This document shows, one piece after another, positions 50,930-62,723 of a stretch of DNA of 64,000 nt. The notes below the pieces were generated by a model, which did no database searches, had not been told where the DNA came from, and worked only from the letters and a program-made list of their open reading frames with translations. Every line of letters starts with the position of its first letter. The first letter of the stretch is position 1. This DNA comes from Cyathus striatus (taxonomy: Eukaryota > Basidiomycota > Agaricomycetes > Agaricales > Nidulariaceae): the NCBI GenBank assembly GCA_025738555.1, contig JAOVFP010000003.1, forward strand, positions 4,588,001 through 4,652,000. Reading direction: 5' to 3'. The position numbers were made by a program, and so were the translations under genes.

Positions 50930-51865
50930 TAAGGGCCCTAAAGGCCCTTTGTTTTGACACTTTAAATACCCCTGAAGGCCCCCCTAGGAACTTCTCGCCG
51001 AACTTTCTATTGCAGGTGGAAACTTCCTGCTGACTAAGTCTTATCGCAGAACTTCCCCAGCGCACTTCAGTTGTGGCCCGCGGGAAGTTTTTGCTGACTA
51101 AGTCTTGCCATGGAACTTCCCCAGCGCACTTCAGTTGTGCAGAACTTCACAACTTCACTGTTGTGCAGCGTGCTGTCTGGGTTTTACCGACAGTGCGCTG
51201 GCTGCACTTATAACACGTACGCTGTCTGGGTTTTACCAACAGTGCATTCACTTCCCGACGTTTTGCGGGTCTCGGCACCTCCTTTTCTGTGGCTCTACCA
51301 ACGGTGCATTCACTTCCCGACATCTTGTGGGTCTCGGCATTTGACTTTCAGCTGTGCTGTCTGGGCTTTACCGACAGTGCACTAGCTGCACTTGTAACAT
51401 GTACACTGTCTGGGTTTTACCGACAGTGCGTTCACCTCCCAATATCTTGCGGGTCTCAGCACCTACTTTTGTTTTACCGACACTGCATTCACCGAGATCC
51501 CGACATCTTGTGGGTCTCGGCATCTCCTTTACCAACAATGCATTCACCTCCCAACATCTTGCGGGTCTCACAGTACCTCATTTTCTGTATCGCATACGTC
51601 TGACTTGTGCTGTCTGGGTTTTACCGACAGTACTTTCTGTATCCTTCCATCCCAGCAGGCCCCTGTCTCGCTTCCTCAGGATGTCAGATCTCACTACTAT
51701 TCTGCAGATTTGGCCCATGCAGACCATCCGTGCTTCTTTCGCACATTCATTTTAATTTCAACATAGCTTATCTGTGCCTTCTAATTAGCACTTGGCACCT
51801 CCTTTTCTGTGGCATCGACTTTCAGTTGCGCTGTCTGGGCTTTACCGACAGTGCATTCACCTCCC
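50930..51865 (+). repeat. Tandem array with hairpin units
   Basis: Two copies of a GCTGACTAAGTCTT...GAACTTCCCCAGCGC unit (about 51030-51150) are followed by six full hairpin units, CTGTCTGGG(T/C)TTTACCGACAG, starting near 51172, 51221, 51356, 51405, 51609 and 51830. Three truncated units lie near 51291, 51470 and 51526. Between them recurs a TTCACTTCCCGACATCTTG, GGGTCTCGGCACCTCC spacer. A separate palindrome AAGGGCCCTAAAGGCCCTT begins near 50931. The array fills the gap between the truncated DUF6589-type gene and the KDZ start codon. Confidence 0.8.
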
Positions 51866-51906
51866 ATTTCTTGCTGCTGTATCCATATCTTCAGTCAGCT
51901 CCAGCT

Positions 51907-54900
51907 ATGCTTTCGACAGATGGCAAAAGAAGGAGATGCTTTGGTAAATCATGCTCTCCGGAGAAGCCTATTAACCGTCAAAAATCAACCACACAATTCA
52001 GCTCCTATGACTCCCCTTCAAAACGGCGTCACCTAGAGGAGAACCTAGCACAGTTGATGTCATCTCAACAGGAAGACATACATAGCTTTGGTATTGAATA
52101 TCAGGATCAACCCCTGGATGCGGTGGAAAGTGATAATGAACCGCTACCTTTCGCCGATGGTTTTAATGAAGAATCAATGCAAGAGCTGCATGAGATATCT
52201 CCCTCAGATGATGATGATGACGATGACGACGACGACATTTCTTGTAATAAAAAAGCAGAGCGTTCTTATAGACGATGGTTAGTTGCACTCCCACAGCTGG
52301 TGGATCCATTACTACAATATATCTCTTCGCACCGCGGGAAATTGCTTCTAAATCCTGTGAGAATATTGAGAAGATATTGAGGAAATATTAAAAATAATTT
52401 CGCGATATATTCACTGACAATACATAGATTGTATTCAAAATATCTTCTTTCATAATTTTTCAGTATGTACATCAGAGATAATAAAAATCTTTTCACAGTA
52501 TCTTCAGCGATAATATGGTAAAAGTATTGATTGCACTGATGTTAAGTTTCCGAAAATGGCTACATGTAGTTATGACTACATTGGTAAAATGCGTGTATAT
52601 AACTTAACGGTTGTGGTAAGTTAACGATGAGCTTGATGAAGAGTTGAAAATTCTGTAACGCTTTGCTTTGCATATCCATGTCCGAGCACTAGCACTTGTG
52701 TTATCCACTAGTAGATTAATATAGTTCGTCTAACTGTCGAGAGTTGATGCATTTGAGTTCGAACAACTTTAAGGTGCGAGAAAAAGGTTCGGAGGGGTTT
52801 TAAAATGGGAAGCACGATGGAGCCTGGAGAATTTGGCTGGATTGGAGGAGGGAAAACTTAAAAGGAAGGGTAGGAAGAAACTAAAGGGAGGGATCAGGGA
52901 CAACGGGAAGGTGGAACAGAGAAAGAAAATGAAAGGATAAAAGAAATTAAGAACAAAACAAAGAGTAACTCAAATCCCAAGATCTCGTGGTAGGGCATAC
53001 GTACGCAACCACACGGCTTTTTCTTACATAAGTATCTTCCCCTTTAATATGTAGTAGACTTGGTAAGCCTTTTTCGGAAAATTAACATCGGTGCAATCAA
53101 TACCTTTGTCATATCATCACCGAAGATATTGTGAAAAGATTTTTATTACCTCTGATGTACATACTGAGAAATTATGAAAGAAGATATTTTGAATACAATC
53201 TACATATTGTCAGTGAATATATCGTGAAATTATTTTCAATATTTTCTCGATATCTTCTCAATATTCTCGCAGGATTTAGAAGCAATTTCCCGCGGTGTCG
53301 ACAACTGGCCAAATTCTCAGTCCGGCGACATCAATTCAATCCAGTTGTTCAAAAGCAGGTTCTTGCAATAAAAAGAGCTCTGAGATACAATGCCTTTTCT
53401 TTGACCGTAAGTTGAACTACCTAATCATTGCCGATAGCTTCTAACAAAAATAATTTATAGATTTCAAAACATTTAGCGTTGTTGCATGTGAATGTCAGAA
53501 TACTTTACAGGTTTTAGTACTACATGGTCTCTTCCCAACGGCTCCCAAACGTCCTCGCATGGCTATTTCGATTGGGCTCTTGGATTTCTACCAGGCTTTG
53601 TTTGAGAAATCCTGTGAAGCCATAAATGCATTGTCAGCCGCATTGTCCAACTTTTACTGTAAACATGGTTTTATAGTGACAGATCATGAGGTACGTTTAT
53701 GTCCCCCGGATTGCATGCAGTATTGTTTATATTTCATTTATATCTGCAAGGGAAAGATAGTCCAAGACCCTTTTTGTCGTAGCATCAGCTTTGCAGTGCA
53801 GCGTTATTCCACACTACAGGTTAAGGTTGAGCAGCTTTTAGAGTTGGCAATCGTACAAGCAGACAGTATGAATGCTAACGATACAAATTTCCATCTAATG
53901 GAAAGTACTACCGAAGCGGTCAGCATTAATGAAACTATTCAAGACAGTTTACAAGCTGAAAGCACGCTCCAGTCTATCAAAGTGAGATAGTTATGTTCCT
54001 ACCATGGAAATGATCTATTCAGTCATTTTACCAGTTTGAAAGCTCTAATGAATGCGCACGTATACTTCAGCAAAGATGCCCTGCTTGTTTTGCACTTACT
54101 GTATTTGGACGTTCGGTGGATAGGTATTACATCCTATTATCTTTTCTATCGATCTAATTGTTATTGAAACAGTGGCAGTGATATTATTGTATGTGTTGAC
54201 GGGAACTTCAACCAGTGACATCTCAAGTGGGCCAAAGATACTCCACTAGCATTTTATGAACCCACATATTTCGTGCCGAAAGCTACGGTAGATGAAGTTG
54301 GAAAGCACATTGAAAAGCTAAGAAAAACAACTCAGAAGCAATGGAAAGAATTAGCTGTGCCTGATGAAGCCATTGATGAGTGCGAGAGTGCTCATACGGC
54401 TGGAAGTGGAGATAATGTGAAGACCAACAGGGATCACTTTGATGATACAGGATTAATGGCACTTGTGTGCTGTCATGATATCCCCTTGTTCGTTGCGAAT
54501 ATTGATACTGCTGGGGAACAACAAAAGTATTCAGTTGCCCTTATCGAGCACCTGTTCGGGCTAATGCCAAATAATGCAACTGTTTCTGTTCTCTACGATA
54601 TAGGCTGTGTATTAGATCGAAGTTTACATTTGGTATGTAATACATTTTATTGCCTGTTTTACTGTCATACTCATTCCTGCGTTGTCAAAGTATCCTATCT
54701 TACCGTCCGATATCACTAATCGCCTTACATTTGGAACGAGTGCTATGCATGCATATGTTCACCAATGGGCATGCCAGCTAGTGTACAATCCTCATATACG
54801 AGAAGGGCTAGGACTGAGTGATGGTGAAGGGGTTGAACGGTTATGGCAGCGTCTTATGCGTCTTATTACTGTAACTTGTACATCTGCTGTAAGTCCACAA

Positions 54901-57456
54901 TTGTCTATTCTAATCAAATGCCTAACCTCATGTTTATTGTGCTAGCGGCGAAAGCGTATATGGTTAATTGATCGCCAGTTGAATGCTGTTGGTGATGAAC
55001 TTAGGGATGACCTTGGAGCCTGGATAAAACGATGACTGAACAAGGGTATTGCCATTCACACTCGCCAAAGCTCAGAAAAAATTGAAGCAAGCGGAATCGC
55101 TTTATTGGAACTTCGGGAACAGTGGTCACTGCAGAGGGCCGCACAGCTTTCACTGCGTGCTCGTATGTTATCATTTGTTCTAAATTTATGGCTCTAAAGT
55201 TTCACTTTTGCAGATGCACCTGCGCGACTCAAGAAAGAACTGGATACAGTCTTGAACCTTCAAGGTGACTTGGACGCTGTAGACAAGGCTATTCAGACTA
55301 CAGAATCCATGCTATCCAAGGGCCAGTCAAAAACATCATTAGATCTATTATCTATGCTTCAAACGACCCAAGAACAATTAAAGGAAAAGGTAGAAGAACT
55401 ATATGCTTCTTTAAATGTTCAGGACTCTTTTCCGGAGCTATATGGGGTTGATCTTACTTTTGTTCGAACATTGCTAATGGCCAGAGATCTCAAGATCAAC
55501 ATTCGTAAAAGGGCCGTTGGAAGTTTCTTTGAGTGGGATCAACTTGATCAAGCCACAGGAGGAAAAGATAAGCCTTTAGGTTTGTTTTTTATTCCCCTGC
55601 AGCAGTGGTACTACTGTTTTACATTATATTTCTTCATAGGTACCAAACTCCATCAAGACACACACAAAGCTATTGCCAAGCGCAAGCCGGCCTTAATGTC
55701 TGCAATAAAGAAATTCAACAAGTATTGCGAGAAGCTTTCTCAGCTGCACAAACCGGAATGGAACATTCCCCTTCCTGAACCACTCCCTACACAGCTCTCT
55801 GTGCTACGTGACTCATCGAATCTTATGGAGGATGTCTGGATAACACGGACAGAGGGTACTATTCCAAAATGGTTGAATGATGTTAACGTGTGAGATGGGA
55901 TTTGAGGAATGTTAAAAAAAGATCATTGCCTTGAAGAACGCCGCAGACTAGGAATAGAATCTGACAATCTTTGTCAATGGTTTGGTAGAGAGCTTGCTGC
56001 ACTTGAAGTTGCAGCAGCTCTGCCATCAAGTGAGTTATTTTCTACTCGTGATGTCCAGGCCATTTTATCCTTTATGTAGATTTCAAAATCAAGATTTTGC
56101 TTGATCAGCGTCTGAAGCATCTCTTGCAGTTAAAGCCCAGTTGGGCCAATGCATTAGCAACTGAGATTCGCTTTAATAGCCACATTGAGATTGCTCGCAA
56201 GTGTGGTGAAAAGGCTCTTGCTGATTCTGGCAAGGTTGGGGATGTATCACTTGTCTTGAAGTGGTTGCCAATTAGGGCACATGATCCTCAATGCCCTGCT
56301 GGCATTATTCAGGAAGGCAGTTATATTATACAGTCTGTTGAAGAAGATGCCAATCTTGATCTGGACGAAAATCCAACTGCGACTGATAGCCCATATGATG
56401 AAGATATACTGGTAGAAGATTTGATATTGCATGATAACATTGTCAATGATATTTATTTCGAGCAAGATGATACACAGGTAGTACAGCAAAACAATAGCTC
56501 CATCAAGCTTCTTTGGAAGATTCCGGTGTGTCATTAGATATGAACATAGTGTATACCAGCTAAATCATGGTTTTAGACTGAGATAAAAGTAGACCTTTTG
56601 TTTATTGATGATTTGCAGGCAGCCATCAATTCAACCTCTGAACCTTTGCAGGATGAGCATAAAAGGAGGATTCTTATTCACCATGATCAACACTGCAAGT
56701 CATTTTTTGAAGAACGAGAACTGGATATCATGAATGATCCATCAGCTTGGCTAAATGATGGCTGTATCAATGGTATTGGTGCACTTCTTCAAAAAATCTT
56801 CAGTCATACATCCAATCCGCATTCATATGATGCATCATGTTGTGCACTTTTTAACACCTTTGTCCTTCAGCCTGCTGGTGGTCATGCATCTGATGAATAT
56901 ATCTGGCGGCAGGTTAAATTCTCTGAGTATTGGTCCAAAGATATATGGATATTACCTATCCATCGTACTCAACCCTCTTGGCACTGGGTTCTATGCACAA
57001 TCTTGCCACATCAGCGTACTCTTCTTCTATTTGATAGCTTCTCAGATTGCAAGCCTTGGATTACCGAAATCAATGTTTGTTTTTGACATTGCAAATTTCA
57101 ATGTCCAGCTGATAAATTCTAATATGTCCTTATAGGATATCATGCGACTAGTATCTCAATTAAGAGATATATCTTGCAGAAATGGCTATAATCTCACTCT
57201 TGAAATCAAAAATTGGGTAGCCTCTCCAGTTTTGGTATGTACTTCATATCGATGTCTTACACTTCTTATCTATGATTGTCAGATGGATACTAGACAGACA
57301 AATAGCCATGACTGTGGAGTATGGGTACTGATAGTTATGGGCACAGTTCTAAGGGGCTATACTACTACAGGTATAACTGAGGAGAAAACTTCCCTTGTTC
57401 GAAAACTCTTGTATACACTTCTCCTTCATCTTCCATTATCTGTAGCCAGAAAATAA
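51907..57456 (+). pseudogene. KDZ-family transposase with C-terminal Ulp1-like protease, inactivated
   Basis: Kyakuja-Dileera-Zisupton DDE transposase. It starts MLSTDGKRRRCFGKS; after YRRWLVALPQLVDPLLQYIS it is broken by a 968-bp element (52330-53297). Coding resumes with CNKKSSEIQCLFFD, VACECQNTLQVLVLHGLFP, VDGNFNQ, FDDTGLMALVCCHDIPLFVA, NATVSVLYDIGCVLDRSL, HAYVHQWACQLVYNP and DGEGVERLW. The C-terminal part is a C48 (Ulp1/SENP) peptidase: WLNDGCIN, His in SWHWVLC, Asp in LLLFDSFSD, and Gln and Cys in RQTNSHDCGVWVL, all present. Four in-frame TGA codons lie at 54216, 55033, 55891 and 55903; the first two are at positions that are arginine in relatives I recall (NFNQR-HL, WIKRR-L). No TAA or TAG stop was needed in my joins. 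Insertion and stops make it a non-autonomous relic. Confidence 0.85.
52330..53297. mobile_element. 968-bp foldback-type element inside the KDZ gene
   Basis: Imperfect terminal inverted repeats of about 230 bp (52330-52563 and 53063-53297) start CACCGCGGGAAATTGCTTCT. TCG flanks both sides (52327-52329 and 53298-53300). A 5'-CAC end with a 3-bp duplication recalls the CACTA/EnSpm superfamily, but repeats this long are unusual for it. No transposase is encoded. Removing the element plus one TCG rejoins the KDZ frame: ATC TCT TCG then ACA ACT GGC. Arm differences are mostly transitions. Confidence 0.88.
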
Positions 57457-59341
57457 ATCCATGTGATGCTGATATGTATATTGTGGAGGAATAACCTAGT
57501 CGATGCATAGCGAGTGCTGCAGTCTGACTTAGCAATACTAAGAACCACCTACAGAAATAGTCAGTAGAGAGTGTGTGACAGCAAACAAGAGTCCATTAGG
57601 ACTGAGAATGGTGAAGAAAGAATGAATGATAGACCCTTGAGCAGGATATTGGCTATAGTACAACTTGAAATGAACTAGAGAGTAATAACGAAAGTAAGTA
57701 GCTTGAATAAGAAAGAGAAACACGATACTATGAACCCATTGCCTCAGTCAATTTACCCTACTCCTTCCCTTCAACATAGATTACACTGAGAGGAAAGCCT
57801 CATCAACATATGGTTATCTTCATGAATAGGCTCGAAGTTCATGATGAGCAACCAAGAGGGAAATAGAGACGAAGAGGAGTATGGAACGGAAAACAAGGGG
57901 AGCGGACAGAATATAAGGAATCCTAGATCCATAGCAGTAAAGCTCGAAGGAATAACATAAAGGTTAGTTGTTTTATATGGGATGAGTTATAATAGTAATA
58001 GAGGATAGTGGAAAGGCTATAATACAACGGTTTGAGCCGTTGTGGAAGAATGAGTCGAAGTACGCTTAGCGAGTGTAATCCTTCTTCGTTGGCCACAGGA
58101 CTGGAAACTAGAGAACAACATTAGTATATAACATTGGAGATTTACTTAGCTTGAGCAGAAGGTTTCTTGTTAATATTGTGTAGTTGACACTCTTTGTTAG
58201 ACTTAAGGCTCGAGGCCTGAGGTTTTAGGTAGCACGTAAGGATTAAGCTGTAAAAGAGGTGAATTTCCCAGTACTGTAGTACCTGTATAATATACAATGG
58301 TGGAGTGCTACTGGAATAATCCGACGCGCACGTGCTCTCACACCGTCGGAGACCAAAGTAAACGCAAAAGAAGAGACCTAAGTCACAAGGTAGGTAGAAT
58401 GACCATGTTCCAGAATGAATAGACAAAGTAAGTAAAAGAAACAACTTAGCGTCTCTGAACCCTCCAAACCAACCAGATGACTTCAACAACGTCATTCTTG
58501 AGGGGAATCCACAGTGCCGGCGCGAAGATGTAACCACCCCTCCCCAAGGGTGGATGCAGTGGCCCAAGCTGCATGCACAGCACGACAACCGCGGGATTAT
58601 TGAAGTCGAAACATTGCCTCGTCATCGTGTTGATTGGTCAGATTCCTGAACGCTCCGGATAGAATAAAAGAGTGGAACTACAATAGAATGGCAAGAGTGA
58701 GTGATACAAGAAAGGAAATATATGAAATACAACCCTTAGTCCTCAACCTATGACCCTCCCTTCCACCATGGGATAACGTCGAGTCAAGTAAGGAACGACG
58801 ACGGTAAAACCCAGTCGCCATTCTTGATCCTCCCTTGATGTGATGCTTGGAGCTTGAGAAATGATGAAGAAAGGATAAGGGAGAAAGACAGAAGGGGACT
58901 TCTAAACGTTGACACGCCGGTCAGCTGACATTGTTTGGCAAGAACTTGTTTGGCTACAGCGTTAAACTTGCGGTGCCTCTAAGTCCTATTATCAGAGGCT
59001 CGAAGAAGTGAATATGTTAGTACATCGAAATGATAAATAATAGGATGAAAGAAATAAAAAGGAAGCATAGTAGAACAACTTATAAAATTGTGTTTCAGTA
59101 TAATATAATGAAAGGTATGAAACTTATGGACTAAATAGGTAATTGGTACAACACCCCAAATCTACCCGTGGTCCAACCATCCCTTCCACACCGTGTCAGA
59201 AAGAGAGTAGATAAGAGAAATATAAAGTGATAAAATCGAAATAGGAGCACACTCAGTTTTCTCAAGTTATGATCAAGAAAACAGTTATTCATTAATTCAC
59301 TAGTTGTACAAGGTATAAATGTCAATACAAACAATCACTGC
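57457..59341. other. Non-coding DNA between the KDZ relic and its neighbour
   Basis: Nearly 1.9 kb with no recognised gene. The longest open frame (58142-58588, minus, 148 codons, rich in Cys, Ser and Leu) looks like chance. The sequence is A/G-rich with many scattered AGAAAGA-like runs. I looked for the right inverted repeat of the KDZ element and did not find a clear one. Confidence 0.4.
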
Positions 59342-62300
59342 TCAGTATTTTGTTGTGCGTGGTACATGAGATCCTGTGTGAGATTGGCTCAGCTCCTCAC
59401 CAAAATGGTGCGGGGGAGGTAATACATTTGCATCCCTTATGGGCCCAGCATCTTCTCTACTGAAAGATACAGTACCTCCAGGAAATCCAAGATGGTTATT
59501 CCCCTCAGCCGCATGTTGGTTCCAGTGATGGAACCCCTGCCATGCTGGGCCATGAGGATACAATGAGCACGGTGGATAATATACATTGGGATTTGGATTT
59601 GGTGCCGGTCCGTGACCCATGTAGCTAGAAGATGCATACCCTGGAATAGGTCCTGCATATCCATATCCCAAAAATGAGTCTGGAGTCAGAGGAACTGGTG
59701 GATAGTGAGGAGGGTAGCCACCACTTTGATAGGGAAGCGGTACATATCCAGGGGATTGAACATAGGGTAATACCATATTTCTGAAGCCAGACTCCATCTT
59801 TACCATGCCATCAACCTTTGCATTGTTGAATTGCATATCTTGCGAGGCGCATGGTGGATGTTGGGAAGATAACATTGGGGATGTAGCAGCACGAGTAGGC
59901 TCCTCTGAAGGTATACTCCCAATGTTGGGGGGCAGTGTCTGAGGGGGTGCTGGGCGTGTTTCCAAGAAATGCTCCAATGACTGCAGAGCCGGTAGCTGGA
60001 CACTTGTGTGGTTTGCAGTATTCTCCCCCCTGACATTAGAAGGTATGGATACCATATGATTCAATGGCTCTGGAACCGGTTGAGGAGATACAGTCTTTGA
60101 TCCTTGAGCTGATTGCTGAGTGTCGGTTTGGTAAGAATGGTCAGGTAGTTTTTGGCGCTTTACCATTGCAGTAGGTTCCAGTGTAGTGGCTCGGCGCTTT
60201 GGACTTGGAGCGGCATTATCCTCATTCCCAGAAGTGGTCACTGGACGGTCAGAGTATGGTAGAGTAAGAGGCCTTAGGTCTGAGCAAGGACTCTTGGCAG
60301 AATTAATTGGAGTAGACGATGTAGACAGAGGCCGAGCGAGGGGTCCGAGACACGAGGCAGCATCATGTTCATTTTTGGAAGAATAGGTCGGAGTAGATAG
60401 CGTGTCAAAATATCTTTCTCGGTCACTGCACGGGATTTAAAATGAACATCAGGTTGAGTGATTGGCCGAGGTTTCACGGTGCGCTTGGATGGAGCAGAAG
60501 AGATCACAATAGATGGTGTAGACGAAGCCTCTTCACGGATCGCTCCCTGTGATTTTGGGGCACTCAAATGCCTGCTGGGCTGAGTGGGATGCCTACCAGA
60601 CGTCGCGTCACTACTGGCAGCTTGGGTTGATGAGACCGGAGGTACAATGGCAAAGGGCAGCTTCAGCTCTGATGCCTCCTTTACAACAGAACGTCCCGCT
60701 GCATATAGACAACGGATGTTGTCAGATTTGATCTCAGTGAGTATGATCGGCTCATCTTCATCTAGGAGTGGTGGAATATTAAATATACGTTACAAATTTC
60801 AGCATATTAACTATACGTACTATTTCCCTTCATGATACATAGACCATTCTCATTTTTAATCCTCTGGCTGAAGTCTACAGCTTTTTGTTTTGACAATTCC
60901 TTGATACCAATTGCTTTGGCACCAGGAGCCAATGATTCGGTTGGAAACTCTATGTCGTAGGGCCAATTGATGCAGCGCAAGCCATGCGCAACCAATATGT
61001 CTCTAAGGCCCTTCCACCTTAGGGTGGAACCCATGCTGGCACCAGCCTCATCTGGAAAGAATAATCGTCTCTTATAGTCAAATGCAATCCTGAAATAAGG
61101 AACTTACTCGTGATTCTAAGGATATGATCCTTGATGCACGCTGTTGGCTCGTCAAGTTTATTATTGTCCTTGATGCTTGTTGTTTGTCTGCCGTTGGTCT
61201 TGTTCTTCTCACCTGTAGTATTATCTTTCTCTGTTTCTGATGTTTCATGGTCAGCACCAGATCCAGCCCCCCCACAAGTAGCCTCCGATACAGGCTTTAT
61301 TGTTCGATGTGAAATATATCCTTTCTGGAAGTCGTTCGCAACATAGTTGCTATAAAAAATCAATTACTACGTGAGATAGCGAAATATGAATTATGGATGG
61401 CGCACAACACATGGGATTTCAGGAGCACTTGCACCTCATTTTGTTGAAGATCTAATCTTTCTTCATAGAACTAGACTGTTATAATTAGATTATGAGAAAT
61501 GCAAAGCAATAGCATACTTACTCCCTCAGCAGCTGGACTGTTAATCAGGCATGTAAGGTCTCCATCTGTATCAACATCGCGCCCAACAATACAATGGATG
61601 CCCTCAAAGCCAAGGGAGGCACCCTTCGCAACCTACATGGATGGTCAGTAAAATATGTTTAGAAAAACAAAATAATGGACACTTACGATTTGCTGCAGCT
61701 GACCTTTGTAGTCAAGAAAGTGTTTACGTCGCTGGTGCAGAGTAGACTTCTCATTCTTGTCCAGTGAAGTAAGCTCAACAAGCATGTCCATCATTTCTTT
61801 ATATCGAGGATAGGCTGACTTGAACAATGGCCAGCAGTTGGAAGCTGGCGGCATTATCAGCACTGCAGCATTTCTATGAGGCAGCGTCTAAGTTTAACAT
61901 ACCTGAAGCATTCGCATTATTCATGTGTTTCCGCTCGTCAGCCCTGAATTTGTTGTTCAAGGTGAAAACGTATTGGTAAACGTTCCACATGTTACTATCA
62001 GTTCACCTTGCCATGGCGTTTGGTCCATAAGAAAGGACTTGCTGCCAAGTAATCCCTAGCTCCTTAGCCGCTATAGAGACAAGTTTCTCCATCTCCTCAT
62101 AAAGCTGCTCAATGCGCTCAGATGTGCCTTTTGAAGGATGACCCCGCTTTGGAGAAAACCCAGGGGCTACAGGCGATAATGCATTTAAAACACAGCCCGT
62201 AATGTCTCCTGGACCACTGTCTTGTGGATTATCATCTTCTAATGAATGCCCTTGATATATCAAGGGTATACCAAACTTAGAGTTTTGTGTTTGGGGCTCC

Positions 62301-62659
62301 TTGGTCAGTGTCGAGTCGTTAATAGCAGAATCGAAACCACCAGGGAGAGAGAATGAATTCCCACCGAATGTAGTAGGGTGCGACAGACTGTCGGCAAAGG
62401 GAGATGGAGAAACACTGTGCGCAGGCTGTGAATGTTCACCTGGAGGTGTAACTTGGGCAGGGGATTCCATACAGGCGTTTTCAAGGTCTTCGTCTGTGAG
62501 ACCTGGTCCAAGGTACTTTTCTATCTCAGAATTCTTATAACCAAGTCGCCGGGAGGCAGCTTCCTGAGCCTCGGGTGGTGCGTTTGGTGTAAGTGGAATC
62601 CTGTTTCACAAATTATAAAGAGGTCCATGTCTAACAGGAGTAGAGGGGCGTTCTGCCAT
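59342..62659 (-). pseudogene. Transposon-associated accessory gene, decayed
   Basis: Multi-exon gene of a kind I recall beside Agaricomycete transposons, with no assigned function. Reading from ATG at 62659 (MAERPSTPVRHGPLYNL), an in-frame TGA (62606-62608) interrupts before NRIPLTPNAPPEAQEAASRR. Translation could restart at the ATG at 62470. Later exons give ELGITWQQVLSYGPNAMAR, ADERKHMNNANAS, CWPLFKSAYPRYKEMMDMLV, LHQRRKHFLDYKGQLQQI, GIHCIVGRDVDTDGDLTCLI, NYVANDFQKGYISHRTIKP, and STLRWKGLRDILVAHGLRC. Near 60415 the frame shifts by one base inside an A-run. Beyond it lie a Ser/Pro-rich linker and a Pro/Tyr/Gly-rich tail (YQSGGYPPHYPPVP) ending TTKY. Its general plan (short N-terminal helix-rich part, WPLF...YP segment, WKGL...INWP segment) is shared with those uncharacterised proteins from memory only. 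Confidence 0.6.
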
Positions 62660-62723
62660 GTAGTGGGGAGAGCAAGATGGGACAGAAAAGAGGAGCGGCT
62701 GGAGGAGTGAACACGGTCACTGT

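Noticed and set aside
51160..51865. CRISPR-like spacing of hairpin repeats
   Set aside because: The host is eukaryotic, units are degenerate and unevenly spaced, and the spacers are themselves repeats.
54216..55905. TGA read through or recoded as an amino acid
   Set aside because: Host genes in the window use TGA as a normal stop (acetyltransferase, CDCA7-like gene), and the KDZ gene is also broken by an insertion.
57457..59341. Long terminal repeats of a retrotransposon
   Set aside because: I found no paired direct repeats of LTR size and no reverse transcriptase, integrase or Gag motifs anywhere in the window.
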